A stretch of DNA of 64,000 nt from Micromonospora sp. AMSO31t. GTDB lineage: Bacteria; Actinomycetota; Actinomycetes; Mycobacteriales; Micromonosporaceae. Both the position numbers and the translations under genes were made by a program. The notes under the pieces are model-generated. The model searched no databases. It was not told the origin of the DNA and saw only the letters and a list, made by a program, of their open reading frames with translations. Positions 16,714 to 26,203 of the stretch are shown in pieces; within the stretch, counting starts at the first letter, position 1; each line of letters starts with the position of its first letter. The stretch covers positions 16,137 to 80,136 of the forward strand of contig NZ_WBKT01000009.1 of the NCBI RefSeq assembly GCF_008868175.1. Reading direction: 5' to 3'.

Positions 16714-16734
16714 AAAGCTAATGCCATTAGCTTT
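16714..16734. promoter_or_regulatory. TetR operator overlapping the operon -10 box
   Basis: A perfect inverted repeat, AAAGCTAAT-GCC-ATTAGCTTT. The minus-strand -10 candidate TAGCTT (16715-16720) lies inside the right arm, so bound repressor would block RNA polymerase directly. Confidence 0.75.
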
Positions 16735-16756
16735 CGGCGTCAAGGCCCCGGAACGC

Positions 16757-16795
16757 GGAACGGGCCGGCAGGACGACGTCCCACCGGCCCGTTCC
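16757..16795 (-). terminator. Terminator after the proline dehydrogenase gene
   Basis: GGAACGGGCCGG (16757-16768) pairs perfectly with 16784-16795 around a 15-nt loop. It begins 8 nt after the proline dehydrogenase stop and insulates the TetR operon. Confidence 0.75.
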
Positions 16796-16802
16796 GTTCA
16801 GC

Positions 16803-17723
16803 TCACTTCTTCGACATCAGGGCGCGGCCGAAGAACATCATGTTCGCCGGGCGCTCGGCCAGGCGGCGCATGAGGTAGCCGTACCACTGGTCGCCGTAGG
16901 GGACGTAGGTGCGCACGGTGTAGCCGTCACCCACGAGACGCTTCTGCTCCTCCGGGCGGATGCCGAAGAGCATCTGGAACTCGAACCGCTCCGGGCCGCG
17001 GTCGAACCAGCGGGCCCGGTCCTCGCCGATGGCGATCAGGCGCGGGTCGTGGGTGGCCAGCATCGGGTAGCCGTCCCCGGACATCAGCACGTTCAGGCAG
17101 CGCACGTACGACTTGTCGACCTCGCGGGCGGACTGGTAAGCCACCGACTCGGGCTCCTTGTACGCGCCCTTGCAGAGCCGCACCCGGGAACCGGCGCCGG
17201 ACAGCTCGCGGCAGTCCGACTCGGTCCGCCGCAGGTACGCCTGGAGCACCGCACCCGTCGACGGGTAGTCCTTGCGCAGCTTCGCCAGGATGTCCAGGGT
17301 CGAGTCGGTGGTGGTGTGGTCCTCCATGTCCAGGGTGACCGTGCTGCCGGCCGCGTCGGCCGCCGCGCAGATCGCCCGCGCGTTGTCGTACGCGAGCTGC
17401 TCGTCGAACAACTGCCCGAGCGCGGAGAGCTTCACGCTCACCTCTGCGGCCGGGGTGAGCCCGGCGGCGCCCAGCAGTCGCAGCAGCCTGAGGTATTCGT
17501 CCCGGGTGGCGTTCGCCTGCTCCGGGGTGACGGTGTCCTCACCGAGGAAGTCGAGGGTGACCGCTTGGCCGTCGGCGACGAGTACGCGGGTCGCGCGCAG
17601 CGCGTCGTCGGTGCCGGCGCCGGCGACGAACCGGCGGACGACGTCCCGGGTGAACGGGGCCGTCGCGACGAGCCGCTCGACCTGGGATGACCGGGAGGCG
17701 GCGAGGATGACGGAACGGAGCAT
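16803..17723 (-). CDS. Proline dehydrogenase (monofunctional PutA-type)
   Basis: A 306-residue FAD-dependent TIM-barrel enzyme that oxidises proline to pyrroline-5-carboxylate, the first step of proline catabolism. Visible family features are VSVKLSALGQ, LDMEDHTTTDSTL, GAVLQAYLRRTE, RLCKGAYKEPESVAYQ and the C-terminal R-R pair (YLMRRLAERPAN) that binds the proline carboxylate. Length fits the single-domain actinobacterial enzyme. ATG 17723 has TACGCT 6 nt upstream and no ribosome binding site. No pyrroline-5-carboxylate dehydrogenase gene is adjacent. Confidence 0.93.
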   Translation of the reverse strand: MLRSVILAASRSSQVERLVATAPFTRDVVRRFVAGAGTDDALRATRVLVADGQAVTLDFLGEDTVTPEQANATRDEYLRLLRLLGAAGLTPAAEVSVKLSALGQLFDEQLAYDNARAICAAADAAGSTVTLDMEDHTTTDSTLDILAKLRKDYPSTGAVLQAYLRRTESDCRELSGAGSRVRLCKGAYKEPESVAYQSAREVDKSYVRCLNVLMSGDGYPMLATHDPRLIAIGEDRARWFDRGPERFEFQMLFGIRPEEQKRLVGDGYTVRTYVPYGDQWYGYLMRRLAERPANMMFFGRALMSKK

Positions 17724-17735
17724 GAGCCGAGCGTA
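17724..17735 (-). promoter_or_regulatory. Leaderless -10 box for proline dehydrogenase
   Basis: TACGCT (17730-17735, minus) lies 6 nt from ATG 17723. Confidence 0.5.
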
Positions 17736-17841
17736 ACGCCCGGCGGTGGGCCCGCGCCGGGGGGCGGCGGGCAACGTCACGCAGCGTTCCGGCGGGCACC
17801 GCGGGGCGGCCCCGCTGGCGGGGATCCGCTACAACCATCAC

Positions 17842-18117
17842 GTGGAACGACGCCCCCGACGCCGGCTCCGGTCGGCCACCGTGCAGCTCGGCGCCCTGAC
17901 CGCCCTGGCCCTCGCCCTGTCCGGCTGCAACAACGGATACGACGACGACGATGACGACTGCGCCCTCGGTCCGGCGGGCGGGGGCGGCGACACGGTCGCC
18001 CTGGCCCTGCGGGTCCCCGCGCCGGCCGCCGCCGCCCGGGACACCCCGGCGCCGGTCGCCGCGCCCCTGCCCGAGCGCGGCGGCTTCGGCACCCACCTCG
18101 CCTCCTGCGGGGGCTGA
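17842..18117 (+). CDS. Small lipoprotein, YgiB-like position next to an ATP-grasp ligase
   Basis: A 91-residue exported lipoprotein. A basic N-terminus (ERRPRRRLR) leads to a hydrophobic segment and lipobox LALSGC, so the mature protein starts at that Cys. A stretch of six Asp follows directly, and later parts are Ala/Pro-rich with a Cys near the C-terminus. It is translationally coupled to the ATP-grasp gene, with 1 nt between them. The pairing mirrors E. coli YgiB (DUF1190 lipoprotein) and YgiC; sequence similarity is not obvious, so the analogy is by context. TACAAC 6 nt upstream of GTG is a weak leaderless box. Confidence 0.7.
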   Translation: MERRPRRRLRSATVQLGALTALALALSGCNNGYDDDDDDCALGPAGGGGDTVALALRVPAPAAAARDTPAPVAAPLPERGGFGTHLASCGG

Positions 18118-18118
18118 C

Positions 18119-19285
18119 GTGCGGCGCGAGGCCAGCACGCCGCGCCCGGACTGGGACGCCACGGTCCGGGCCCAGGGCCTGGTGTACGTCGACACCGAGC
18201 TGCCTGACGGCGGCGTCATGTCGTACTGGGACGAGACCGCCGCGTACGCCTTCGAGCTGGACGAGGTGCTCCGGCTGGAGGAGGCCACCGAGGAGCTGCA
18301 CCGGATGTCGGTGGCCGCGGCCGAGCACGTGGTGGCCCGCAACCGGTACGCCGAGTTCGGCATCCCGGAGTGGGCCGCCGAGGCGGTCGCCCGGTCGCTG
18401 CGGGAGGGGCCGCCGACCCTCTACGGCCGCTTCGACCTCTGGTACGACGGCAGCTGGCCGCCGAAGCTGCTGGAGTACAACGCCGACACCCCGACCGCGC
18501 TGGTCGAGGCGAGCATCGTGCAGTGGTACTGGCTGGAGCACACCCGGCCGGACGCCGACCAGTGGAACAGCCTGCACGAGCGGCTGGTCGGCGCCTGGGC
18601 GAAGATCGGCGCCGGCCTGCACGACCCGCGGGTGCACGTGGTCTGGTCCGCGGAGGAGGAGTCCGGCGAGGACCAGATCACCGCCGGCTACCTGGCCGAG
18701 ACCGCCCGCCAGGCGGGGCTCGACGTCACGCTCCTGCCGATCCAGCGGGTCGGCTGGGACGGCCGGCGCTTCGTCGACGCCGCCGACCGCCCCGTCACCA
18801 CCTGCTTCAAGCTCTACCCCTGGGAGTGGATGCTGGCCGAGCCGTACGGGCCGCCGGCGCTGGAGCCGGGCACCCCCACCACCTGGATCGAGCCCGCCTG
18901 GAAGCTGCTGCTCTCGAACAAGGCGCTGCTGGCGGTGCTCTGGGAGCTCTACCCCGGCCACGACTACCTGCTCCCCGCCTACCTCGACTCGCCGCGCGGG
19001 ATGACCGGGTACGTGGCCAAGCCGCTGCTCGGCCGGGAGGGCGGCTCGGTGCGCATCGTCACCGGTGGCACCGAGATCACCAATCCGGGGATCTACGGCG
19101 ACGAGGGCTTCTGCTATCAGGAGTTCCGGGCGCTGCCCGAATTCGGGGGCAGCCGGATGGTGCTGGGCAGCTGGATCGTGGACGGCGAATCGGCCGGCGC
19201 GGGCCTCCGGGAGAGCGATAGCCTCATCACGGACGGTTACGCGCGGTTCCTGCCCCACTACATCGACGCGCCGCGTACCCCGTGA
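18119..19285 (+). CDS. Glutathionylspermidine synthase-like ATP-grasp ligase (YgiC/YjfC type)
   Basis: A 388-residue ligase lacking the N-terminal amidase of bifunctional GspS. ATP-grasp features are YNADTPTALVEASIVQW, NKALLAVLWELYPGH, VAKPLLGREGGSVRI and YQEFRALPEF. These proteins form an amide bond between a peptide carboxylate and a polyamine or amine, using ATP. Actinomycetes of this kind use mycothiol and are not expected to make glutathione, so the true substrate is open. GTG 18119 follows the lipoprotein stop by 1 nt; the frame is open upstream but overlaps the lipoprotein gene. Confidence 0.88.
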   Translation: MRREASTPRPDWDATVRAQGLVYVDTELPDGGVMSYWDETAAYAFELDEVLRLEEATEELHRMSVAAAEHVVARNRYAEFGIPEWAAEAVARSLREGPPTLYGRFDLWYDGSWPPKLLEYNADTPTALVEASIVQWYWLEHTRPDADQWNSLHERLVGAWAKIGAGLHDPRVHVVWSAEEESGEDQITAGYLAETARQAGLDVTLLPIQRVGWDGRRFVDAADRPVTTCFKLYPWEWMLAEPYGPPALEPGTPTTWIEPAWKLLLSNKALLAVLWELYPGHDYLLPAYLDSPRGMTGYVAKPLLGREGGSVRIVTGGTEITNPGIYGDEGFCYQEFRALPEFGGSRMVLGSWIVDGESAGAGLRESDSLITDGYARFLPHYIDAPRTP

Positions 19286-19291
19286 GTCGTC

Positions 19292-19304
19292 TACCGTTGG
19301 GGTC
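19292..19304 (+). promoter_or_regulatory. Leaderless -10 box for the CGNR protein
   Basis: TACCGT (19292-19297) lies 7 nt from GTG 19305. Confidence 0.5.
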
Positions 19305-19880
19305 GTGAACTTCGACGCGTACGCCCGGACCGGTGTTGATCTCGTCAACGCCCGTCTGGACGACCTCGACGACCTGCGGGCCATCTTCCCGGACGACAAC
19401 GCGTGGATGCGCGACGAGGTCGCCGACCGGGACCTGGCGATCTTCCGGCGGGCGCAGAAGCGCCTGCGCGACGTCTTCGAGTACGGCACCTCGGGCCGGG
19501 ACGCCGAGGCGGTGACGGAGCTGAACACGCTGCTGGAGGCGTTCCCCGTCCAGCCGCGCATCTCCGGTCACGACTCCTCCGACTGGCACATGCACGTGAC
19601 CAGCCGGGGCGCCTCGGTCAGCTCCGAATACCTGGCCGGCGCCGTCTGGGGCCTGTCGGTCTGGCTCTGCGAGTACGGCAGCGCCCGGTTCGGGGTCTGC
19701 GCCGACGAGCGCTGCGGCAACGTCTACCTGGACACCTCGTCGAACTGCTGCCGGCGGTTCTGCTCGGAGCGCTGCGCCACCCGCTCGCACGTGGCCGCGC
19801 ACCGGGCCCGCAAGCGCGCCGCCGTGGGCGACCAGGTGACCGTCCCGACCCAGCCCGAACCGCTCACCCCGGTCAGCTGA
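19305..19880 (+). CDS. CGNR zinc-finger (ABATE-type) regulator
   Basis: A 191-residue protein. The N-terminal 130 residues form the ABATE-like ligand-binding domain; the C-terminal zinc finger reads C-A-D-E-R-C-G-N-V-Y then C-C-R-R-F-C-S-E-R-C, where CGNV replaces the canonical CGNR. Family members are thought to be stress-related transcription factors. It ends with a basic patch (AHRARKRAA). GTG 19305 is preceded by TACCGT and no ribosome binding site, so it is probably transcribed separately from the ligase 19 nt upstream. Confidence 0.82.
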   Translation: MNFDAYARTGVDLVNARLDDLDDLRAIFPDDNAWMRDEVADRDLAIFRRAQKRLRDVFEYGTSGRDAEAVTELNTLLEAFPVQPRISGHDSSDWHMHVTSRGASVSSEYLAGAVWGLSVWLCEYGSARFGVCADERCGNVYLDTSSNCCRRFCSERCATRSHVAAHRARKRAAVGDQVTVPTQPEPLTPVS

Positions 19881-19897
19881 CCGGCACTTCCCCGGCG

Positions 19898-20704
19898 TCA
19901 GGCGTCGACCGGGGAGGGGGCGGTCAGGTGGGCCCGGGCGAACTCGAGGGACTCGCGCAGGTCCGCCTCGCGGACCGCGCGGCTCTTCGCGCCCCGGGTG
20001 GTCACCTCGACCGCCACCGAGCCGGCGAAGCCCCGCCCGGCCAGCGAGCGGAGCAGCTCCGCGCAGGGCTGGCCGCCGCGCCCGGGCACCAGGTGCTCGT
20101 CGCGCCCCTCGCCGGTGCCGTCACCCAGGTGCACGTGGGCCAGAGCGGACCCCATCCGGTCGGCCATGGCCAGGGCGTCGGTGTGCGAGGCCGCGCAGTG
20201 CGACAGGTCCAGCGTGTACGCGGCGTAGCCGGTGTCGGTCGGGTCCCAGCCCGGCACGTACGGGACGAACTGCCGGCCGGCCATCCGGACCGGGTACATG
20301 TTCTCCACGGCGAAGCGCAGCCCGTCGAAGCGGCCGGCGATCCGGTCGAGGCCGTCGGCGAAGTTGCGGGCGTAGTCACGCTGCCAGGTGAACGGCGGGT
20401 GCACCACGACGGTGGGCGCCTCCAGCGTCTCGGCCAGCTCGGCGGCCCTGCGCAGCCGCTCCCACGGGTCGGGGCTCCACACCCGCTGGGTGACCAGCAG
20501 GCAGGGCGCGTGCACCGAGAGGACCGGGACGCCGTAGTGGTCGGCGAGGCCGCGCAGCGCGCCCGGGTCCTGGCTGACCGGGTCGGTCCAGACCATCACC
20601 TCGATGCCGTCGTAACCGAGCGTCGAGGCCAGCTGGAACGCCGCCGCGGTCCGCTCAGGGAAGACCGAGGACGTGGACAGGAGCACCGGAACGCGGGAAG
20701 TCAC
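19898..20704 (-). CDS. Sugar phosphate isomerase/epimerase-like TIM-barrel protein
   Basis: A 268-residue AP-endonuclease-2/xylose-isomerase-like TIM barrel. Visible metal-site elements are the GYDGIEVMV start, [21 protein letters not shown] and HVHLGDG. It corresponds to Rv0498 by position beside Ppx. A shared promoter with the cysteine-rich gene is not indicated. GTG 20704 has TACCCT 7 nt upstream, and GAGGGG could also act as a ribosome binding site. The reaction is unknown. Confidence 0.82.
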   Translation of the reverse strand: MTSRVPVLLSTSSVFPERTAAAFQLASTLGYDGIEVMVWTDPVSQDPGALRGLADHYGVPVLSVHAPCLLVTQRVWSPDPWERLRRAAELAETLEAPTVVVHPPFTWQRDYARNFADGLDRIAGRFDGLRFAVENMYPVRMAGRQFVPYVPGWDPTDTGYAAYTLDLSHCAASHTDALAMADRMGSALAHVHLGDGTGEGRDEHLVPGRGGQPCAELLRSLAGRGFAGSVAVEVTTRGAKSRAVREADLRESLEFARAHLTAPSPVDA

Positions 20705-20717
20705 GCCCCTCAGGGTA
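20705..20717 (-). promoter_or_regulatory. Leaderless -10 box for the TIM-barrel protein
   Basis: TACCCT (20712-20717, minus) lies 7 nt from GTG 20704. The GAGGGGC between them could also be read as a ribosome binding site. Confidence 0.4.
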
Positions 20718-20780
20718 GCCGCACCCGCCACCGCGCATCGGGACGAGCATCCGCAAAATACGTAGAACGGCAGGCCAGGA

Positions 20781-21725
20781 TCACATCGGCGCCAGCTGAT
20801 CCAGCCGGCGCAGGATGACCCCCTCGCGCAGCGCCCAGGGGCAGATGTCCAGGCTGTCCACGTCGAGCCGGCGCATCACCGCCTCGGCCACCACCGCCCC
20901 GGCGAGGAGCTGGTGGGCCCGCTGCGCGCTGACCCCCTCCAGCTCGGGCAGCTGGGCCGGCGGGATGTGCCGGATGAACCCGAGCACCTGCCGCAGCCCG
21001 GTGCGGGTCAGGCTGCGCCGCGCCCAGAGCCCCGCCCCGGAGGGCGCCGCGCCGGCCAGCCGGGCCAGCGTCCGGAACGTCTTCGAGGTGGCCACCGGAC
21101 GCTCCCAGCCGACCTCGGTGAGCTGCTCGACCACCGGGTCGAGCTGAGCGTCGACGTACTCCCGCAGCTCCTCGACGGCCTCGGCCGGCGGGGGAACGAT
21201 GCCGGCCGCGTCGACCTTCAGCCGCTCGCGGCTCAGCCGCCCCGCACCCAGCGGCAGCGAGACCGCCACGTCCGGGCCCTCGTCGATGCCGGCCGCCAGC
21301 TCCAGCGAGCCGCCCCCGATGTCCATCACGAGCAGCCGGCCGGCGGACCACCCGAACCAGCGCCGCACCGCCAGGAAGGTCATCCGCGCCTCGTCCGCGC
21401 CGGAGAGCACCTCCAGGCGTACGCCGGACTCGTCCCGGACCCGGGCCAGCACCTCGCCGGCGTTGGTGGCGTCACGGACCGCGCTGGTCGCGAAGGCCAG
21501 CAGGTCGTCGGCCTCCAGCCCGTCCGCCGCGGCCCGGGCCATGCTGACGGCCTTGACCAGCCCGTCCGCGCCCACATCGGTCAGCGCGCCGTCCGGGCCG
21601 ATCTGCTCGGCCAGCCGGAGCACCACCTTCTCGGAGTGCGCCGGCCACGGGTGGGCGCCGTGATGGGCGTCGACCACCAGCAGGTGCACCGTGTTGGAAC
21701 CGACGTCGAGGACACCCAGTCGCAT
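20781..21725 (-). CDS. ppx: Exopolyphosphatase/guanosine pentaphosphatase (Ppx/GppA family)
   Basis: A 314-residue ASKHA-fold phosphatase. The first phosphate loop is [16 protein letters not shown], the second [10 protein letters not shown], and the linking motif [11 protein letters not shown] is present. It lacks the C-terminal HD domain of long Ppx proteins, like the short actinobacterial Ppx1 (Rv0496). It degrades polyphosphate and possibly pppGpp. ATG 21725 has TAGGGT 7 nt upstream. It is divergent from the Rv0495c-like gene, as in mycobacteria. Confidence 0.9.
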   Translation of the reverse strand: MRLGVLDVGSNTVHLLVVDAHHGAHPWPAHSEKVVLRLAEQIGPDGALTDVGADGLVKAVSMARAAADGLEADDLLAFATSAVRDATNAGEVLARVRDESGVRLEVLSGADEARMTFLAVRRWFGWSAGRLLVMDIGGGSLELAAGIDEGPDVAVSLPLGAGRLSRERLKVDAAGIVPPPAEAVEELREYVDAQLDPVVEQLTEVGWERPVATSKTFRTLARLAGAAPSGAGLWARRSLTRTGLRQVLGFIRHIPPAQLPELEGVSAQRAHQLLAGAVVAEAVMRRLDVDSLDICPWALREGVILRRLDQLAPM

Positions 21726-21738
21726 GCTGACGACCCTA
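21726..21738 (-). promoter_or_regulatory. Leaderless -10 box for ppx
   Basis: TAGGGT (21733-21738, minus) lies 7 nt from ATG 21725. The box is the left half of the palindrome CCTAGG with its neighbours. Confidence 0.5.
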
Positions 21739-21786
21739 GGGCCAACACGTTTCGCCGGCTCGCCAGCCGGGTGGGGTCACCCCGCG

Positions 21787-21799
21787 TACGCTGGTCCGG
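21787..21799 (+). promoter_or_regulatory. Leaderless -10 box for the cysteine-rich protein
   Basis: TACGCT (21787-21792) lies 7 nt from GTG 21800. Confidence 0.5.
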
Positions 21800-22609
21800 G
21801 TGACTGGGCAGATCGAGCTTCACGTGCTGGTGGACGACCCTGACGACCCGCGCAGCCGGGAGGTCGGGCTGGACTTCCCCCGGGAGTGGATCGAGTTCGT
21901 CGACCCGGCCGACGCCAAGCACCTGGTGCGGGCCGACCTGACGTGGCTGCTCTCCCGCTGGACGTGCATCTTCGGCCGGGGCTGCCACGGCATCGTCGCG
22001 GGTCGCGCCGCGGACGGCTGCTGCTCGCACGGCGCGTTCTTCACCGACGGCGACGACGAGAAGCGGGTCCGGGCGGCGGTCAAGCGGCTCACCCCGGAGA
22101 CCTGGCAGCACTTCCGCCGGGGCTTCAAGAACTGGACCGAGAACGACACGATCGACGGGAAGAACCCCGCCCGGCGGACGGCCACCCGCGCCGTCGACGC
22201 GCCCTGCGTCTTCCTCAACGACGCCGACTTCCCGGGTGGGGGCGGCTGCGCGCTGCACGCCCAGGCGCTGCGCGACGGGGTGCACCCGCTGGAATACAAG
22301 CCGGACGTCTGCTGGCAGTTGCCGATCCGCCGCGACCAGGACTGGCACAAGCGGCCGGACAACACGAAGGTGCTGATCTCCACGCTCGCCGAGTTCGACC
22401 GGCGCGGCTGGGGCGCGGGCGGTCACGACCTCGACTGGTGGTGCACCTCCTCCACCGACGCGCACGTCGGCGCCGAGCCGATGTACATCTCCTACGGCCC
22501 GGAGCTGACCGCCCTGATTGGCGCCCCCGCGTACGCGAAGCTGGCCGAACTCTGCGCGGCCCGGCTCCGCCAGGGCCAGGTCGCCCCGCACCCGGCCACC
22601 GAGGGCTAG
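21800..22609 (+). CDS. Conserved cysteine-rich protein (Rv0495c-like)
   Basis: A 269-residue protein of unknown function, conserved next to ppx in actinobacteria. Cysteines at positions 56, 62, 74, 75, 136, 150, 171 and 215 form a CxnC-type pattern ([22 protein letters not shown]) that suggests a metal or iron-sulfur site, as in YkgJ/DUF3109-like proteins. No signal peptide or membrane helix is seen. Its stop TAG shares the tetranucleotide CTAG with the stop of the convergent RraA gene. The function is not known. Confidence 0.75.
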   Translation: MTGQIELHVLVDDPDDPRSREVGLDFPREWIEFVDPADAKHLVRADLTWLLSRWTCIFGRGCHGIVAGRAADGCCSHGAFFTDGDDEKRVRAAVKRLTPETWQHFRRGFKNWTENDTIDGKNPARRTATRAVDAPCVFLNDADFPGGGGCALHAQALRDGVHPLEYKPDVCWQLPIRRDQDWHKRPDNTKVLISTLAEFDRRGWGAGGHDLDWWCTSSTDAHVGAEPMYISYGPELTALIGAPAYAKLAELCAARLRQGQVAPHPATEG

Positions 22610-23091
22610 TCCCGCCCGGCGACCGGCAGCACGACGACGCCGTCGTCGTCACTGTGCACCTCGGCTCCGGGCGGGAAGACGCAGTTGCCGAACGACACCG
22701 GCACGTCCCGCTCGCCGGCACCGGTCTTGGCGCTCTTGCGCGGGTTCGTGCCGAGCGCCTTGATGCCGATCGGCAGGGCACCGAGGGCGACGACGTCGCG
22801 GACCGCGCCGTTGATCACCACGCCGGCCCAGCCGTTCTCCGCGGCGGTGCCGGCGATGAGGTCACCCATGAGGGCGGTGTGCAGTGAGCCGCCGCCGTCC
22901 ACCACCAGCACCCGTCCCTCCCCGGGTTCGGCCACGATCGACTTGACCAGGGCGTTGTCCTGGAAGCAGCGCACCGTGACGGCCCGGCCGGCGAAGGCCC
23001 GGACACCGCCGAACTGGCGTAGTTGGGTGTCGCACGAGCCGAGGGCGTCGCCGTGCCGGTCGTAGAGGTCGGCGGTCGTGGGGGTCTCCAT
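22606..23091 (-). CDS. RraA-family protein, possible HMG/oxaloacetate aldolase
   Basis: A 161-residue RraA-fold protein, close in pattern to E. coli RraA ([34 protein letters not shown]). It carries R98-D99 in INGAVRDV, the pair required for 4-hydroxy-4-methyl-2-oxoglutarate aldolase and oxaloacetate decarboxylase activity; as I recall, E. coli RraA has Gln at the second position. Being the last gene of a tricarboxylate transport operon, it may cleave an imported acid and not regulate RNase E. ATG 23091 has a GA-rich ribosome binding site. Confidence 0.85.
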   Translation of the reverse strand: METPTTADLYDRHGDALGSCDTQLRQFGGVRAFAGRAVTVRCFQDNALVKSIVAEPGEGRVLVVDGGGSLHTALMGDLIAGTAAENGWAGVVINGAVRDVVALGALPIGIKALGTNPRKSAKTGAGERDVPVSFGNCVFPPGAEVHSDDDGVVVLPVAGRD

Positions 23092-23111
23092 GGTCGTACC
23101 TTCTCTCTCAT

Positions 23112-24311
23112 TCAGGGGTTCGGGTCCGCGGGCGGTGACCGGTGCAGGCGGGTGGCGGCGACGGCCGCGCCGGCCAGGCCGGCCGCGGTGCAGCCGAGGA
23201 CGCCGGCCGCGCCGGTGCCGGCGGCGAGCGCGCCGGCCGCGCTGGGGATGAGAACCTGACCGAGCCGGTTGCCGGTGAGCCGCAGCGACATCGCCCGGCC
23301 GCGCAGCCCGGGCGGGGCCACCTCGGCCAGGAACGACATGGTCAGCGGCTGGCCCGCACCCAGCCCGAGCCCGGCCACCGCGACCACGACCACCAGGACC
23401 GCGAACGGCAGCGGTGGCAGCAGCAGGGCCAGCCCGACGGCGGAGAGCACCACGGTGCCGACCAGCACGACCCGCCGGCCGAGGGCCGCCACCAGCCGGC
23501 CGAGCAGGAGCCGGGACGCCATCGAGGCGACCGCCCGGACCCCGAGCAGGATGCCGATGGCACCGGCGGCGATGCAGCGTTCCGCGCCGAGCGCGGGCAG
23601 GTAGACCAGGGTGATGTCGACCGCCGCCAGGACGACGCAGCTCACCGTGAGGGCACGGGCCAGGCCGGGCTCGCGGAGCAGGTCGCGCAGCCCACCGGCG
23701 CCGGGACCGTCGACGGCCTGCCGGTGGTGCCCGGACGGGCGCAGGAACAGCGCGACGACCAGCAGCGGCAGCGCCACCACCGTGGCGCCGAGGAAGATGG
23801 CCCGGGTGTCGGGGATCGTGCGGTCCCCGCCGAAGAGCACGATCAGGCCAGGGCCGAGCGCCTGCCCCAGCGAGGCCGCGAAGGTGTAGTAGCCGAACGC
23901 GGCGTCGTACCGGTCGGCCGGGGTGCGGTTGGCGACCAGCGCCTGCTGGGCGACCACCGCGCAGAGGTGCGCGGTGCCGAGCGCCATGCTGGCCAGGACC
24001 AGGCCGGCCACCGAGCCGGCGAGCAGCACGAAGCCGAGGCCGGCGGCGACCAGCAGGGCCGACCCGGCGAGCGCGACGCGGCGCTCGCCGAGCCGGTCCA
24101 CGGCGTGCCCGGAGGGCACTGCCAGCACCAGGGGTACGACGGCGAAGCTGGCCCCGAGCACGCCCAGCCACGCCCCCGGCACGTCCAGCTCCAACGCCCG
24201 GTACGCGGACGCCGGCCGGAGCATGAAGGTGACCGCCTGCACCGCGACGGTGTGCGTGAGCAGAAGGCCGGTCTGGGCGCGCCCAGGGACCCGGGAGCCC
24301 CCGGGCGCCAC
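23112..24311 (-). CDS. MFS transporter
   Basis: A 399-residue protein with about 12 hydrophobic helices and the MFS signature between helices 2 and 3 ([16 protein letters not shown]). GTG 24311 is directly adjacent to the stop of the universal stress protein gene, and RraA follows 20 nt downstream, so it belongs to the tct operon. Its role there could be export or uptake of a related organic acid; the substrate is not predictable from sequence. Confidence 0.85.
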   Translation of the reverse strand: MAPGGSRVPGRAQTGLLLTHTVAVQAVTFMLRPASAYRALELDVPGAWLGVLGASFAVVPLVLAVPSGHAVDRLGERRVALAGSALLVAAGLGFVLLAGSVAGLVLASMALGTAHLCAVVAQQALVANRTPADRYDAAFGYYTFAASLGQALGPGLIVLFGGDRTIPDTRAIFLGATVVALPLLVVALFLRPSGHHRQAVDGPGAGGLRDLLREPGLARALTVSCVVLAAVDITLVYLPALGAERCIAAGAIGILLGVRAVASMASRLLLGRLVAALGRRVVLVGTVVLSAVGLALLLPPLPFAVLVVVVAVAGLGLGAGQPLTMSFLAEVAPPGLRGRAMSLRLTGNRLGQVLIPSAAGALAAGTGAAGVLGCTAAGLAGAAVAATRLHRSPPADPNP

Positions 24312-24704
24312 TCAGTCGGCCTTCACGGCGAGCACCGGGCAGGGCACCCGGAGCAGGATCTCCTGCGCGGTCGAACCCATGATCAGCTTGCCGACCGGGG
24401 TGCGGTGCCGGATGCCGATCACGACCAGCGACACGTTTTCCCGCTCGGCGATCTCGGCGATCTCCTCCGCCGCGTCCCGCCCCCGCATGAGCTGCCGGAC
24501 GTTGTGCGGCACCCCGGCGGCGACCAGCTCGCGGACCACCCGGTCCAGGTCCGGCTCCTGAGCGAGCCGCGGATCGACGTACGCGTCGCCGCGCGACGTG
24601 TTCACCACCAGCACCGGCTCGTCGCGGAACCGGGCCTGCTCGATCGCGGCCCGCAGGGCCGCCTCGCCCAGCGGCGAGGGGACGTACCCCACCAGCACCG
24701 TCAT
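24312..24704 (-). CDS. Universal stress protein (UspA family)
   Basis: A 130-residue single-domain UspA protein. The ATP-binding motif appears as [26 protein letters not shown], the classical G-2x-G-9x-G(S/T) arrangement, so it probably binds ATP. It overlaps tctA by 4 nt and abuts the MFS gene. Usp genes inside transporter operons are often thought to modulate the transporter; this is inference. Confidence 0.88.
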   Translation of the reverse strand: MTVLVGYVPSPLGEAALRAAIEQARFRDEPVLVVNTSRGDAYVDPRLAQEPDLDRVVRELVAAGVPHNVRQLMRGRDAAEEIAEIAERENVSLVVIGIRHRTPVGKLIMGSTAQEILLRVPCPVLAVKAD

Positions 24705-26203
24705 GCCGTCACCGACCTTCCGCGCAGCGGACGGACCACGAACCGGCCGATCAGCGGCCAGAGGAGCACCACCGCGACCGTGGCGTAGATCAGCCAGGAC
24801 ACCCAGCCACCGATCAGCCCGTGCAGCTCACCGCCGGAGAGCTGCAACGCGCGCCGGCCCTGCAGCTCGGCCCGCGGGCCGAGGATGGTGCCGACGATCA
24901 GCGGCAGGATCGGCAGCCCGAAGCGGCGCATGCCGAAGCCGAGCAGGCCGAGGGCGAGCAGCAGGAACAGGTCGAACGGCTGCGCGTTGACCGCGTACGC
25001 GCCCATCGAGGCGAAGAAGAGGATCCCGGCGTAGAGATAGGGGCGCGGGATCCGCAGCAGCCGCGCCCAGGCCGGGGCGAGCGGCAGGTTGAGCACCAGC
25101 AGCAGCAGGTTGCCCACGAAGAGGCTGGCGATCAGCGTCCAGACCAGGCTGGACTCCCGTGTGAAAAGCAGCGGGCCGGGCTGGATGCCGTACCCCTCGA
25201 AGGCGGCCAGCATCACCGCGGCGGTGGCGTTGGTCGGCAGGCCGATCGCCAGCATCGGCACGAGCGTGCCGGCGGCCGAGGCGTTGTTCGCGGCCTCCGG
25301 CCCGGCGACGCCCTCGATCGCCCCCCGGCCGAACTCCTCCGGGTGCTTCGTCAGCTTCTTCTCGGTCACGTACGACAGGAAGGTGGGGATCTCCGCCCCG
25401 CCCGCCGGCACCGCGCCGAACGGGAACCCGAACGCCGTGCCGCGCAGCCACGGCTTCCAGGACCGCTTCCAGTCCTGCTTCCCCATCCACGGCTGACCGA
25501 CGGGGATCACCTCGCCGGACTTGCGGCGCAGGTGCGCGGCGATCCAGAGCGCCTCGCCCACGGCGAAGATGCCGACCGCCACCACGACCACGTCGATGCC
25601 GTCGGCGAGCTGCGGCAGCCCGAAGGTGAGCCGCTGCTGGCCGGACTGGTCGATGCCGATCACGCCGATCACGAGGCCGAGCAGCAGCGAGGCGAAGCCG
25701 CGTACCCGGGACGCGCCGAGCACCGCGGTGACGGATACGAACGCCAGCAGCATCAGCGCGAAGTAGTCGGGTGCGCCGAGGCTGATCGCGAACTGCACCA
25801 CCGGCGGGGTGACCACCACCAGCAGCACGGTGGCGATGGTGCCGGCGACGAACGAGCCGATCGCGGCGGTGGCCAGCGCCTGTGCGGCCCGACCTGCCTT
25901 CGCCATCTTGTTGCCCTCGATCGCGGTCACCACCGACGAGGACTCGCCGGGGGTGTTCAGCAGGATCGAGGTGGTCGAGCCGCCGTACATGCCGCCGTAG
26001 AAGATGCCGGCGAACATGATGAAGGCCTGGGCCGGCTCCATGCCGTAGGTGACCGGCAGGAGCAGCGCCACGGTCATGGCCGGGCCGATGCCGGGCAGCA
26101 CGCCGACGGCGGTGCCGATGGTCACCCCGATCAGCGCGAACAGCAGGTTCATCGGGGTCAGCACGTTGGCGAACCCGTCGAGCAGATTGGCGAAGTTGTC
26201 CAT
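24701..26203 (-). CDS. tctA: Tripartite tricarboxylate transporter large permease TctA
   Basis: A 500-residue membrane protein with about 12 helices. Family signatures are [19 protein letters not shown] at the N-terminus, [20 protein letters not shown], and [17 protein letters not shown] in the second half, the repeated glycine-rich motifs of the TctA fold. It moves citrate or related carboxylates delivered by TctC, driven by an ion gradient. The start abuts the tctB stop with no spacer. Confidence 0.93.
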   Translation of the reverse strand: MDNFANLLDGFANVLTPMNLLFALIGVTIGTAVGVLPGIGPAMTVALLLPVTYGMEPAQAFIMFAGIFYGGMYGGSTTSILLNTPGESSSVVTAIEGNKMAKAGRAAQALATAAIGSFVAGTIATVLLVVVTPPVVQFAISLGAPDYFALMLLAFVSVTAVLGASRVRGFASLLLGLVIGVIGIDQSGQQRLTFGLPQLADGIDVVVVAVGIFAVGEALWIAAHLRRKSGEVIPVGQPWMGKQDWKRSWKPWLRGTAFGFPFGAVPAGGAEIPTFLSYVTEKKLTKHPEEFGRGAIEGVAGPEAANNASAAGTLVPMLAIGLPTNATAAVMLAAFEGYGIQPGPLLFTRESSLVWTLIASLFVGNLLLLVLNLPLAPAWARLLRIPRPYLYAGILFFASMGAYAVNAQPFDLFLLLALGLLGFGMRRFGLPILPLIVGTILGPRAELQGRRALQLSGGELHGLIGGWVSWLIYATVAVVLLWPLIGRFVVRPLRGRSVTA

